In this document: positions 41,587-50,758 of the stretch, piece after piece
Position numbering within the stretch: position 1 is the stretch's first letter
Layout of the letters: every line of letters begins with the position of its first letter
NCBI RefSeq assembly: GCF_016863035.1
Contig: NZ_BOOC01000048.1
Span: 1-64,000, forward strand
DNA: 64,000 bases
From: Microbispora corallina
GTDB lineage: Bacteria; Actinomycetota; Actinomycetes; Streptosporangiales; Streptosporangiaceae
Direction of reading: 5' to 3'
Notes under the pieces: generated by a model
Told to the model about the DNA's origin: nothing
What the model saw: only the letters and a program-made list of their open reading frames with translations
The model's database searches: none
Translations under genes and position numbers: made by a program

Positions 41587-41610
41587 CGTCCATGCGCCGG
41601 CGCATGGACG
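41587..41610. promoter_or_regulatory. Perfect 24-base palindrome between the dehydrogenase and araC genes
   Basis: The half-site CGTCCATGCGCC is followed immediately by its exact reverse complement. It starts 18 bases past the dehydrogenase stop and ends 29 bases before the AraC start, so it could be a terminator without an unpaired loop or an operator for the AraC regulator. Confidence 0.6.
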
Positions 41611-41639
41611 ATCCGATGATCGGTCGCCATACTTGGCCC

Positions 41640-42503
41640 ATGCCGATGCAGGAAGGGTTCCGCGACCAGCGGCTGACCGTCGTCCCGCGCCGCGTGCTCA
41701 CGGAGGCGCAGGCGCGCCCGGTGACCAGGCGCCTGCTCGTCACCGACTGCGGCTACTACCCGGCCGCCGCGGACCATCTGATGAGCAGGCCAGACGGCAC
41801 CGGAGAGACGATCGTCATCGTGTGCGCGTCCGGCACGGGATGGGCGGACGTCGAGGGCGTCCGGCACTATGTGGGGCCGAGCGCGGCGCTGGTGATCCCG
41901 CGCGGCGCCGCCCACTCCTACGGCGCGTCCGCCGACGCGCCCTGGACGATCTGGTGGTGCCACCTGCGCGGCGGCGACGTGCCCGAGCTGGTCGAGGAGA
42001 TCGGGGTGAGCGCCGCGCGGCCGGTGATCCCGGTCCGCCGGCTCGACCGCGCCATCGCGCTGCTCGACGAGATCGTCACCATCCTCGAACGCGACCATTC
42101 GCCGGCGAGCCTGATGGGGGCGGCGGGCGCGGCGTGGAAGCTCCTCACGCAGATCGTGGTCGACCGCGCCATGCCCGCGCCCGGCGACCCGCTGCAGCGC
42201 GCGATGGCCTACCTCGCCGAGCGGCTGGACAGCAACGTGCGGGTCGCCGACCTCGCGGCGCTGGTCGGCGTCTCGCCGTCCCACCTGACCGCGCTGTTCC
42301 GCCGCGCGACCGGCGGCGGGGTGCTCGCGCACCACACGGCCCTGCGGATGGCGCAGGCGCGCAACCTGCTGGACACCACCGACGCGACCGTCGCCGGCAT
42401 CGCCCGCGAGGTCGGCTACACCGACCCGTTCTACTTCTCCCGCCACTTCAAACGACTGCACGAGGCCAGCCCCACCGAGTACCGCAACCGCGCCAAGGGG
42501 TGA
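41640..42503 (+). CDS. AraC family regulator of the alpha-galactoside locus (MsmR/RafR-like)
   Basis: A 287-residue regulator. The N-terminal cupin-type sugar-binding domain contains GTGWADVEGVRHYVGPSAALVIPRGAAHSY. The C-terminal two-helix-turn-helix domain (about residues 190-285) contains VADLAALVGVSPSHLTALFRR and VAGIAREVGYTDPFYFSRHFKRLHEASPTEYR. This form activates genes for alpha-galactoside use in Gram-positive bacteria. ATG 41640 is chosen because homology begins there, and an earlier ATG at 41592 lies inside the palindrome. It is convergent with the alpha-galactosidase operon, 13 bases from it, and probably controls it. Confidence 0.9.
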   Translation: MPMQEGFRDQRLTVVPRRVLTEAQARPVTRRLLVTDCGYYPAAADHLMSRPDGTGETIVIVCASGTGWADVEGVRHYVGPSAALVIPRGAAHSYGASADAPWTIWWCHLRGGDVPELVEEIGVSAARPVIPVRRLDRAIALLDEIVTILERDHSPASLMGAAGAAWKLLTQIVVDRAMPAPGDPLQRAMAYLAERLDSNVRVADLAALVGVSPSHLTALFRRATGGGVLAHHTALRMAQARNLLDTTDATVAGIAREVGYTDPFYFSRHFKRLHEASPTEYRNRAKG

Positions 42504-42515
42504 CCTCCCGGCCGG

Positions 42516-44693
42516 TCAGGACGCCGGCGGCGGGCTGACGGCACGCAGCAGCACTGAGCGGTCCACGTCCAGCGAGGGCGCTTCGACGCCGACCAGCCGC
42601 AGCACCCGGCCGGGGAGGGTCACCCCGTCGCGCTGCCACGGCGGGAGAACCGCCCCCGCCGGGGGCGGCGACCCCGGGTACACGGCCCGGACGGAGTACA
42701 GGCGTTCGTCGTCGAGTCCCGGCAGCCGGACGCGTCCCGGCGGCCAGGTCGACGGCCGCTCGGTCACGCTGAACGCGTAGAGCGCCTCGCTCCTGTCGGC
42801 CGCGACGACGCCCTCCAGGCGCAGGGCCGGATCGGCGAGATCCGCGTGCACCACCTCGCCCGAGTGCAGCAGGGCCCGGTGCTCCTTGTGGAACGCCACC
42901 CACCGTCCGAGGGCAGCGCGGGTCTCGTCGTCCACGCCGAGCAGGTTGACCTCGACCCCGAGGTGTCCCCACAGCGCTTTCTCCGCCCGGTAGTCGAGCG
43001 GGTGAACGCGGTGTGTGGTGTGCGACTCCCCCGCGCCGATGTGCGTGCCCTGCATCTCGGGCGGCACCAGCAGGCCCGTCCAGCGCTGGATCTCCAGCCG
43101 CTCGTGGGGGTCGTTGCAGTCGCTCGGCCAGACCCGGTCGGCGAACTCCAGCACGCCGAGGTCGACCCGCCCGCCCCCGCTGGCGCACGACTCGATCTCC
43201 AGTCCCGGGTGGGCGGCCTTGAGCTCCGCCATCAGCCGGTAGGCCTGCTCGACCTGGCGGCGCACTCCCGGGCGCCCGTCGGGGCCGTGCCCGGCGTCGA
43301 GCAGGTACCGGTTGTGGTCCCACTTGATGTAGGCGATGCCGAGCGACCCCACCAGGCCGCTCATCCGCTCGAAGAGGCAGGCGTACGCGTCGGGATGGCC
43401 CAGGTCGAGCACGTGCTGGTGCCGGGACGGGAGCCCGGGCCCGTGTCCCGCGTCGAAGATCCACTCGGGGTGGGCGCGGGCCAGCTCGGAGTCGAGGTTG
43501 ACCATCTCCGGCTCGAACCAGAGCCCGAAGTCCATGCCGAGCTCGCGGACGCGCGCGGCCAGCGGCTCCAGGCCGTCCGGCCAGACGGCGGGGTCCACGC
43601 TCCAGTCGCCGAGCGAGGTGGTGTCGTCGCGCCTGCCGAGGAACCAGCCGTCGTCCAGCACGAACCGCTCGGCGCCGATCTCCGCCCCGCGTTCGGCGAG
43701 CGCGGTCAGGGTGGCGAGGTCGTGCCGGAAGTAGACCGCCTCCCAGGTGTTCAGCACGACCGGGCGCGGCGAGCGGGGGTGGCCCGGCCGTGCCCGCAGG
43801 TGCCGGTGGAAGCGCGCGGCGAGATCGTCGAGCCCGGTGCCCCACGACCCGTACTGCCACGGGCTCCGGTACGACTCGCCCTGCCCGAGCACGACCTCGT
43901 CGGCGAGCAGCAGCTCCCCGGCCGCGAGGTGGCGGGTGTCCGCCGGGGTCCGCTCGGCGGCGAGCACCTGGTTGCCGCTCCAGGCCAGGTGTGTCCCCCA
44001 CACCGTCCCGTGGCGGAAGCCGAAGCCCTCCTCGCCGGCGACGAGCAGCAGGGTGTGTTCGAGACCGGGCTTGCCGCCGCGGGAGGCCCGCACCCATTCG
44101 CCCACGTGGAACGGGCGCCGCTGCGGCACGCGTTCGAGCGACCAGCGGCCCGTCAGGTCGAGGACCTCCGAGGCGCTCGGCGGCACGGGAAGGGCGAGCT
44201 CCAGGCCCTGGACGCGGTAGGGCGTCGCGGCCACGTTGGTGACGCGGGCCCGCTGGCGGACCAGGCCGCCGGCGGCGAGCACCTGGATCTCGACCTCGAC
44301 GGTCAGGCCGTACTCCGGGTCGTGGGCCGTGCCGCGCAGGACGGGCCCGCCGTCCGCGCCGGGGTCGAGGTCGCAGGTGGCCTCCCGGAACTTCGGCGCC
44401 CAGCGGCTGCCCTCGGCGTCACCGGTGAGGCCGGGCCGTCCGAGCCATCCCTCGGCCAGCTGCGGGAGCACCGGGACGGGCTGGGGATAGGTGACGGCGC
44501 TGTCGCCGATGGCGGGGAGCGCGGCCCGATGCAGGCCGGCCAGGGCGTCCTCGTCCAGGGCGCCGAGGTCCTGCCCCCAGTGCAGGATGCGGGGCAGGCG
44601 GCCCCCGTCGACGGCGACGACGACACTCGTGCCGCCCGCGCGCAGGTGGACCGGAACGGGCCGGGGGTCGTGGCCTGTGGTCATCTGTGTCAT
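42516..44693 (-). CDS. GH36 alpha-galactosidase
   Basis: A 725-residue glycoside hydrolase of family 36, probably cytoplasmic. The catalytic (beta/alpha)8 domain contains VLDDGWFLGRRDD, DFGLWFEPEMVN, AYIKWDHNRY (nucleophile Asp near residue 460) and WPSDCNDPHERLEIQ (acid/base Asp near 525), with an N-terminal beta-sandwich and C-terminal beta domain. It hydrolyses terminal alpha-1,6-galactose from melibiose or raffinose-type sugars. ATG 44693 overlaps the permease stop as ATGA, and an in-frame extension further upstream runs through that permease gene. It is the last gene of the transporter operon. Confidence 0.95.
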   Translation of the reverse strand: MTQMTTGHDPRPVPVHLRAGGTSVVVAVDGGRLPRILHWGQDLGALDEDALAGLHRAALPAIGDSAVTYPQPVPVLPQLAEGWLGRPGLTGDAEGSRWAPKFREATCDLDPGADGGPVLRGTAHDPEYGLTVEVEIQVLAAGGLVRQRARVTNVAATPYRVQGLELALPVPPSASEVLDLTGRWSLERVPQRRPFHVGEWVRASRGGKPGLEHTLLLVAGEEGFGFRHGTVWGTHLAWSGNQVLAAERTPADTRHLAAGELLLADEVVLGQGESYRSPWQYGSWGTGLDDLAARFHRHLRARPGHPRSPRPVVLNTWEAVYFRHDLATLTALAERGAEIGAERFVLDDGWFLGRRDDTTSLGDWSVDPAVWPDGLEPLAARVRELGMDFGLWFEPEMVNLDSELARAHPEWIFDAGHGPGLPSRHQHVLDLGHPDAYACLFERMSGLVGSLGIAYIKWDHNRYLLDAGHGPDGRPGVRRQVEQAYRLMAELKAAHPGLEIESCASGGGRVDLGVLEFADRVWPSDCNDPHERLEIQRWTGLLVPPEMQGTHIGAGESHTTHRVHPLDYRAEKALWGHLGVEVNLLGVDDETRAALGRWVAFHKEHRALLHSGEVVHADLADPALRLEGVVAADRSEALYAFSVTERPSTWPPGRVRLPGLDDERLYSVRAVYPGSPPPAGAVLPPWQRDGVTLPGRVLRLVGVEAPSLDVDRSVLLRAVSPPPAS

Positions 44694-45547
44694 CCCTTGA
44701 GTCCGCTGCTCGCGATGCCCGCGAAGAACTGCCGTTGCATCACCAGGAAGACGATCACGAGCGGGATCGAGCACACGAACGCGCCCGCCATGAGCGTCGG
44801 GTAGTCGGTGCCGAACTGCCCCTGCAGCCCTGCCAGGCCCACCGGCAGCGGCCGGTTCTCCCCCGAGGGGGAGACGATGAGCGGCCAGAGCAGGTCGTTC
44901 CACGAGTACAGACCGGTCAGCACGGAGAGCGCCGCGAGCGTGGGCCTGGCCATCGGCAGCATGACGTACCAGAACACCTGCAGGGTGTTGGCGCCGTCGA
45001 GCCGCGCCGCCTCCTCGTAGTCCTTCGGCATCGTCAGGAAGGCCTGGCGCATCAGGAACGTGCCGAAGGCCGAGAACATCCCGGGGATGGCCAGCGCCGG
45101 CAGGGTGTCCAGCAGCGCCAGGCCCTTCATCAGGTCGTACTGGCCGATGAGGAAGAGCTGGCTCGGCACCATCAGCATGCCGATGAACAGGCCGAACAGC
45201 GCGTTGCGGCCGCGGAAGGGGATACGGGCGAAGGCGTACCCGGCGAGCGCGGCGACCGCGAGCTGCCCGGCGACCCGCAGCACCAGCGCGCCGACCGAGA
45301 CCGCGAACATCGACCAGAACGGCACGGTCGAGAAGAACGTCGCGAACGCCCGCGTGCTGAAGGCCTCTGGCAGGACCGTCGGCGGGATCCTGGTCGCCTC
45401 GGCGGTCGTCTTGAACATGGTGAGGATCTGCCAGGCGAACGGCACCACCATGATGACGGCCGCGACGGTCAGCACCACGTGGATCGGCCAGGTGCGGGGT
45501 GCCGCCCCGCGCCGCCTCCGGGCCCGTCCCCGCACGAGCTCAGCCAT
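44690..45547 (-). CDS. Carbohydrate ABC transporter permease (MalG-like), alpha-galactoside locus
   Basis: A 285-residue membrane protein with six helices. Its EAA loop reads YEEAARLDGANTLQVFWYVMLPMARPTL, and it ends QRQFFAGIASSGLKG, both typical of MalG-type permeases. It overlaps the upstream MalF-type gene by 8 bases and the alpha-galactosidase gene by 4, which argues that its substrate is the alpha-galactoside cleaved by that enzyme. No ATPase gene is present locally, so an MsiK-type shared ATPase is likely. Confidence 0.95.
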   Translation of the reverse strand: MAELVRGRARRRRGAAPRTWPIHVVLTVAAVIMVVPFAWQILTMFKTTAEATRIPPTVLPEAFSTRAFATFFSTVPFWSMFAVSVGALVLRVAGQLAVAALAGYAFARIPFRGRNALFGLFIGMLMVPSQLFLIGQYDLMKGLALLDTLPALAIPGMFSAFGTFLMRQAFLTMPKDYEEAARLDGANTLQVFWYVMLPMARPTLAALSVLTGLYSWNDLLWPLIVSPSGENRPLPVGLAGLQGQFGTDYPTLMAGAFVCSIPLVIVFLVMQRQFFAGIASSGLKG

Positions 45548-46499
45548 AGAACACCCACGATCGCTGGAGCCGGAACTGCAGGGCGGTGGCGATCATGATC
45601 ACGAGGAGGAGCACGATCGCGATCGCGGCGCCGTATCCCTGGTGGAACTGGACGAACGCCTTCTCGTAGAAGAGGTAGACGATGGTCTTGGAATCGGCCA
45701 GGGCGGTGTTGTTCACGCCGCGCAGCATGACGAAGATCAGGTCGAACATCTGCAGGGCGGCGATCACGCTGAGGATCGTCACGAAGAAGATGCTCGGTGT
45801 CAGCAGCGGCACGGTGATGTGGACGAACTGCCTGATCCGCCCGGCGCCGTCCAGGGACGACGCCTCGTAGAGGGCCTTCGGGATGGCCTGCAGGCCGGCG
45901 CCCAGGATGATCATGTTGATGCCCAGGCTCATCCAGATGCCGACGACGCCGAAGGCGTAGACCGTGAACCGCGCGTCGGCCACCCAGAACTGCGCGGGGA
46001 CGCCGAACCACGACAGCACCGTGTTCAGCAGCCCGAAGTCGCCGTTGTAGATGAACCGCCACACCATGCCGATCGCGACCGGCAGGGTGACCACCGGCAG
46101 GAAGAACAGCACCCGGTACACCGCGCGCCCCCGCCCGACCTGCTCCACCAGCGCGGCCAGCACCACGGCGACGGGGATGCCGAGCAGGATGATCGCCGTG
46201 TAGAGGGCGGAGTTGCGGAACGCCTTCCAGAACTCCTCGTCGCTCAGCAGCGCCCGGTAGTTGTCCAGGCCCACGAACGTGGCGGGCCCGAACGCCGGGA
46301 CGTCCTGGAAGCTCTTGGTGAAGGTGGACAGGAACGGCCACAGGTACAGGGCGGCCAGGCCGAGCACGGCGGGGGCGACGAACACGAGCGCCCACCGGCC
46401 CCCGGGCTCGCTGACGCCCGCCCGGCGGCCGCCGGGGTCGGTCACGCCTGTGCGGCGGCCGGCCGGCCGCCGCACGGGCTTGCTCGTCACGGACGTCAT
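45540..46499 (-). CDS. Sugar ABC transporter permease (MalF-like), alpha-galactoside locus
   Basis: A 319-residue membrane protein. After a basic Arg/Gly-rich N-terminus the first helix reads ALVFVAPAVLGLAALYLWPF. The EAA loop is LYEASSLDGAGRIRQFVHITVPLL. ATG 46499 overlaps the binding-protein stop as ATGA. A very long upstream frame through that gene is a shadow. It pairs with the MalG-like permease. Confidence 0.95.
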   Translation of the reverse strand: MTSVTSKPVRRPAGRRTGVTDPGGRRAGVSEPGGRWALVFVAPAVLGLAALYLWPFLSTFTKSFQDVPAFGPATFVGLDNYRALLSDEEFWKAFRNSALYTAIILLGIPVAVVLAALVEQVGRGRAVYRVLFFLPVVTLPVAIGMVWRFIYNGDFGLLNTVLSWFGVPAQFWVADARFTVYAFGVVGIWMSLGINMIILGAGLQAIPKALYEASSLDGAGRIRQFVHITVPLLTPSIFFVTILSVIAALQMFDLIFVMLRGVNNTALADSKTIVYLFYEKAFVQFHQGYGAAIAIVLLLVIMIATALQFRLQRSWVFYG

Positions 46500-47770
46500 T
46501 GCTTCGCGAGCACCTTGTCCACGGCGTCCTGGTACTCCTTCGCCGCCTGCTCCACCGGCTTCTCGCCGTTCCAGGCCGGAGTGAGGTACTGCGCGGCCAG
46601 GCCCTGCCACTCGGCGGCGTTCCCGGCGACGGGCAGGGGCACGCTGTAGTCGATGGCGTCGATGAACACCTTCAGATTGAACTCGGGCATGGCGTCGAGC
46701 CACGGCTGCTGCGTCCCCTTGTACGCCGGGAGCACCGTGCCGGTGGCCGCCTGGATCTCGGCGGCCTTGGTCCCGCCGAGGAAGGCGAGGAACTTCTTCA
46801 GCTCCTCGGGGTGCTTGCTGCCCGCGTACCCGGCGTTGCCGATGCCGCTGGTGACGGTGGCCCGCTTGACGCCCTGCGGCAGGGGCGCGACGTCCACCTT
46901 GCCCTTGAGGTTGGCGTTGTTGTGGAAGCGGAACGCCCAGTACGCGCCGGAGAGGTACATGGCGACCTTCTGGTTCTCGAACATCGAGACGGCCTCGGTG
47001 TCCGAGAGCTGCTTCAGCGTCGGCGAGACGCCCGCGGCCTGCAGGTCGGTCCAGAACTTCAGGCCCGCGACGCCGGCCGGGCTCGCGAAGTCGGAGGCGG
47101 TGCCCTCCGGGTTGATGATCTGCGCTCCGGCCTGCAGCATCGTGTTGTAGAAGCCGCCCTGCGCGTCGATCGGCGCCGCGATCCCCCACACGCCCTTGGC
47201 CTTGTCGGTCAGCTTCTTGGCGGCGTCCTGCACGTTCTGCCAGGTCCACGTGTCGTCCGGGTAGGAGACCTTGGCGGCGTCGAACAGCGCCTTGTTGTAC
47301 CAGATGCCGTTGGTGTCGAAGTCCTTGGGCAGCGCGAAGATCTTGCCCTCGTAGGTGTAGGAGTCGGAGACGGCCTTGGGGTAGACGCTCATGTCGATGC
47401 CCGCGGACTTCACCGTGTCCGACAGGTCGAGGAGCTGACCGCCCTTGGCGTACTCGCGGAAGTGGTCGGCGAGCATCCAGAACGCGTCGGGCGCGGTGCC
47501 GCCCGCGGCGCCGACCTGGAGGGTCGACCAGTATTCCGGCCACGGCAACGTCTGGATCTTGACGTCGATGTTCGGGTTGGCCTTCTCGAACTCCGCGGCG
47601 ATCTGCTCCATCGCCGGAGACTGGTCCTCGCTCCAGTTGGCGTAGGTGAGCGTGACCTTCTCCCCCGGCGCGGCGCCGGATCCGCCGGATCCGCCGGACC
47701 CGCCCGAGCAGCCGGTGATGAGCGCCGCCGCCGCGGCCAGCGCGGCGGCGGCCGTCCACTTGCGTTTCAT
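46496..47770 (-). CDS. Sugar-binding lipoprotein of the alpha-galactoside ABC importer
   Basis: A 424-residue family 1 solute-binding protein. Signal peptide ends with lipobox LITGCSGG (Cys near residue 21), followed by a short Gly-Ser repeat linker (GGSGGSGGSG). Family blocks include KVTLTYANWSEDQSPAMEQIAAEFEKANPNIDV and ENQKVAMYLSGAYWAFRF. It starts the four-gene transporter/galactosidase operon, 51 bases after the GH97 gene. AAGGAA lies five bases before the ATG. Binding of melibiose- or raffinose-like sugars is inferred from the neighbouring GH36 enzyme. Confidence 0.95.
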   Translation of the reverse strand: MKRKWTAAAALAAAAALITGCSGGSGGSGGSGAAPGEKVTLTYANWSEDQSPAMEQIAAEFEKANPNIDVKIQTLPWPEYWSTLQVGAAGGTAPDAFWMLADHFREYAKGGQLLDLSDTVKSAGIDMSVYPKAVSDSYTYEGKIFALPKDFDTNGIWYNKALFDAAKVSYPDDTWTWQNVQDAAKKLTDKAKGVWGIAAPIDAQGGFYNTMLQAGAQIINPEGTASDFASPAGVAGLKFWTDLQAAGVSPTLKQLSDTEAVSMFENQKVAMYLSGAYWAFRFHNNANLKGKVDVAPLPQGVKRATVTSGIGNAGYAGSKHPEELKKFLAFLGGTKAAEIQAATGTVLPAYKGTQQPWLDAMPEFNLKVFIDAIDYSVPLPVAGNAAEWQGLAAQYLTPAWNGEKPVEQAAKEYQDAVDKVLAKQ

Positions 47771-47792
47771 GGTGTTCCTTCAATCGTGCTGT

Positions 47793-47816
47793 CCGCCGGC
47801 CCGCGCGGGCCGGCGG
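47793..47816 (-). terminator. 24-base perfect palindrome after the GH97 gene
   Basis: CCGCCGGCCCGC is followed at once by its reverse complement. It starts 4 bases after the GH97 stop and lies 22 bases before the binding-protein start codon on the same strand. It may terminate the GH97 transcript partially, so that the importer genes are read at a different level. No unpaired loop or U-tract is present. Confidence 0.6.
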
Positions 47817-47820
47817 GGTG

Positions 47821-50304
47821 TTACCGGCTGATGGGCGTGACGTGGACGGTGGTGTCGACCCAGTCGACGTGCACACCGGTGTCGTCGGGGGTGGCCGCCT
47901 CGCCGCGCAGGCACAGGGTGCGCACGCCGCGGACGTCCACGCTGAAGGGGGTGACCGGCTCGCCCGCGCGTACGACGGCGGTGAACAACTCCCGGTCGTC
48001 GGCCAGTACGGCGACCTTCGCCGCGCCGGCCGACTCGTCGTCCACGCCGACGGCGCCCGTGAACGTGTCCGCGTGCCCGCCGAGGTGGAAGCGCGCCTCC
48101 GAGTACGGCGCCGTGCCCAGGCCGCGCTCGAACCCGCGGCCGGCCACCCGCATGGGACGGCCGTCGCCCGGGTTGCCTCCCCCGTTGGACATGTCGCGCT
48201 CGACGGGCCCGTCGGCGTTGACGAACGCGATCATCGGCAGGTCCGAGAGCGCGTACTCCCCGCCGGTCGGCGGGCGTACGACGCGCGCGTGCGCGACGAC
48301 CGGGACGCCGTCGTCGCCGTCCCGCTCCACCGTGACCACGCCGAGACGCCCGGGCGCCAGGGAGACGGCGGGACGGATCGTCCAGCCGGTCTCGCCGTCG
48401 CGGTGCGCGGTCCAGCCCGCGGGAAGGCGCAGGCGGGCGTCGGCGTCGGTCGTCAGCGACGCGGTCCCGTCCGCTCCCACCTCGGCGACCGCCGGATGCA
48501 CGGCGGGCGCGGGGAGAACCGGCCGGGGCGCGGACCGGAACAGGTCGGCGCCCGCGGGCGCGACGACGGCGACGAAGCCGCCGTCGCGGGCGATCTTGAC
48601 CTCCACTCCGTCGCCCGCGGTCGTCGTGGTCTCCGCGAGCCCGGTCACCGCGCCCTCGACGGTGGCGGTCGAGGCGTCGCCGACGATCCACACCTGGGCG
48701 TCCGGCCCCACCCCGAGCGCGCCGAGGGGCACGTGGATCGCCCGCGCCTCCCCTGTGGCGACGCATCCCACGAACCAGCGGTCGCCGGACCGGCGGGCGA
48801 CGACGGCGTGGCTGTCGGGGTCGCCCGCGAGCAGCGCCGTCTCCTCCCAGAACGGGGCCAGTTCGGCCAGGAACCGGGCCGCGAGCGGGCGGCCCGCGTA
48901 GGCGTCGACGTGGTCGGCGAAGTGCGTGATGCCGCATTCGAACGCCACCGAGAGCCCGAGCTCGTGGCCGTCGCTGGTCGTGCGGCCCGCGGCGCCGAAG
49001 GCCACCGGCGTGGCGTCGGCCGCCCCGACGACGTTGCGGGTGAACGGCTGGATGACGTTGTGCGCGGCCGTGAGCGCCTGGTTCTCGAAGAAGACGTAGT
49101 ACTCGGCGCCGCGGATCGCCTCGTACCCGACGACCTGGGGCCAGGTGCGGGCCCAGCCGCGCGGGATGACCGAGCCGTGGAAGTTCACCATGAGGCCGAG
49201 CCGCGCGGTCTCGGTGAGGATGGTGTCGTACCAGCGGTAGCGGTCCTTCGACTCCGACTCCATGAAGTCGACCTTGATCCCGGCGACGCCCCACGACCGC
49301 CACAGCGCGAGCTTGCGCAGGTCCTCGGGGCTGTTGAGGTCGCGCCAGATGGTCCACAGGTGCACCTGGACGCCGCGGCGGCTCGCGTACGCGACGATCT
49401 CCGGCACCCAGGTCTCCTCCCATCCGCAGTCGATGAGCAGGTGCTCCCAGCCGAGACCGGCGGCGACGTCGACGAAGTGCTTCTGCTTGTCGAGCTGCGC
49501 GCCGGAGTAGAAGTCCGACCACCACGACCAGGCCGCGCGCCCCGGCCGGACCCACGCCGCCTCCTCCAGCTCGGGAGATGCGGGCGGCGCCAGCTCGTCG
49601 ACGAGCAGCGAGGCCACCAGCTCCGGCGGCGTCCCGACGAGGACGACCCGCCACGGGCTGACGGGGCCGCGGGTGACCTCCACGGCCTCGTCGGCGAGCG
49701 TGAACCGCAGCGTCCGCCCGCCGTCCGGCTCGGGCTCCCCGGCCCGGACGTGCGCGCCGGCGAACCGGCCGTCGATCCCCGACTCCGTGATCAGGACGTG
49801 CAGGTCGCCGTCGAGCCGGGCGAGGAACGGCAGCCCGTACGCGCCGCCCGCCAGCTCGGCCGTGCCGGCCCCGTAGCGGGGCGTCTCGTACCAGGTCTGG
49901 TAGTCGAGCACCCAGCTCCGCGACCCGGCGGGCAGCGTGACGGCGGTCCGGTCGGCGGTGACGCGGGCGGTGCCGTCCAGGGCGGGCATCGCGTAGCGGA
50001 CCGCGACGCCGTCGCGGGCGACCCGCAGGACGACCTGCCATTCGACGCCGGCCTCGCGGAGGGTGTGCACGACCTCGCGGTGCTCGTACCGGTGCTCGCC
50101 CACGGCCTTGCCGGAGTGGGCGCGGAACCGGTCGCGGACCGTGCGCTCGGCGACGTGCACGAGCTCGGCCGCGGTGCCGAGCTCCACGCCGTCGACCGTG
50201 AACCCGAGCGGCACCCCGTCCAGGACGCGCTCGCCGTCCCGGCTGACGTACAGGCGCACGCCGGTGTCCGTCACGCCGACGCTCGCCGCCAGGCCATCGC
50301 TCAT
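47821..50304 (-). CDS. GH97 glycoside hydrolase with C-terminal NPCBM domain
   Basis: An 827-residue protein with no signal peptide. The catalytic GH97 part covers about residues 1-640: WSWWSDFYSGAQLDKQKHFVDVAAGLGWEHLLIDCGWE, GVAGIKVDFMESESKDRYRWYD (a catalytic-site Asp) and a metal-binding VNFHGSVIPRGW. FTRNVVGAADATP follows. The C-terminal domain (about residues 690-827) has GPVERDMSNGG, GFERGLGTAPYSEARFHL and FTGAVGVDDES, typical of NPCBM sugar-binding domains. GH97 enzymes are alpha-glucosidases or alpha-galactosidases. The ATG at 50304 follows GGAGGA by five bases, and the in-frame GTG at 50316 lacks such a signal. It precedes the alpha-galactoside importer on the same strand. Confidence 0.88.
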   Translation of the reverse strand: MSDGLAASVGVTDTGVRLYVSRDGERVLDGVPLGFTVDGVELGTAAELVHVAERTVRDRFRAHSGKAVGEHRYEHREVVHTLREAGVEWQVVLRVARDGVAVRYAMPALDGTARVTADRTAVTLPAGSRSWVLDYQTWYETPRYGAGTAELAGGAYGLPFLARLDGDLHVLITESGIDGRFAGAHVRAGEPEPDGGRTLRFTLADEAVEVTRGPVSPWRVVLVGTPPELVASLLVDELAPPASPELEEAAWVRPGRAAWSWWSDFYSGAQLDKQKHFVDVAAGLGWEHLLIDCGWEETWVPEIVAYASRRGVQVHLWTIWRDLNSPEDLRKLALWRSWGVAGIKVDFMESESKDRYRWYDTILTETARLGLMVNFHGSVIPRGWARTWPQVVGYEAIRGAEYYVFFENQALTAAHNVIQPFTRNVVGAADATPVAFGAAGRTTSDGHELGLSVAFECGITHFADHVDAYAGRPLAARFLAELAPFWEETALLAGDPDSHAVVARRSGDRWFVGCVATGEARAIHVPLGALGVGPDAQVWIVGDASTATVEGAVTGLAETTTTAGDGVEVKIARDGGFVAVVAPAGADLFRSAPRPVLPAPAVHPAVAEVGADGTASLTTDADARLRLPAGWTAHRDGETGWTIRPAVSLAPGRLGVVTVERDGDDGVPVVAHARVVRPPTGGEYALSDLPMIAFVNADGPVERDMSNGGGNPGDGRPMRVAGRGFERGLGTAPYSEARFHLGGHADTFTGAVGVDDESAGAAKVAVLADDRELFTAVVRAGEPVTPFSVDVRGVRTLCLRGEAATPDDTGVHVDWVDTTVHVTPISR

Positions 50305-50410
50305 CAGATCCTCCACGCGGTGTACGCCTGGACGGGCGCGTTTTCCGAGATCATCGTGGGTGTGCAGTCCATGCCGCCGAGCATGTTACGGACGAACCGG
50401 TCAAAGCTCG
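50304..50410 (-). pseudogene. GH97-like C-terminal remnant overlapping the GH97 start
   Basis: The minus-strand frame that ends at 50304 reads FDRFVRNMLGGMDCTPTMIS followed by ENAPVQAYTAWRI and stops with TGATG overlapping the GH97 ATG. Its RNMLGGMDCTP block resembles the RNVVG(G/A)xDxTP block of GH97 enzymes, including the intact neighbour. It therefore looks like a fragment left from a second copy. Upstream the pattern is lost. The rest of 50411-50758 contains no gene I can support. Confidence 0.4.
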
Positions 50411-50758
50411 CGCCTCGGGTGACCGGCGCGAGGGCGGGGACGGCCGGGAGAAGGGGCAGGAACGTCGCCCCGGGGGCGACGGCGGCGACCAGGGCGGGGG
50501 ATCGCCGCCTGGAACGTTGCGGCATCTGGCCTCCGATCGGCAGGGACTGGACTTCACCGGGGCGCAACCGCTCAGGTTAGGCAACTATGAGCCCAGCTCG
50601 GAGGCGATAGGAATGGTGGAACCGGCGAACCACCTGGACGATCCGACTATCGTCGAGCCCTGCGCGAGGGCGAGGCCCACGGCACCGGCCGTGGCAACGC
50701 CGCACACGACCACGTAGCCACGCCGGACGGTCTGCGGCGTGATCGTATGCTGTCGTGC

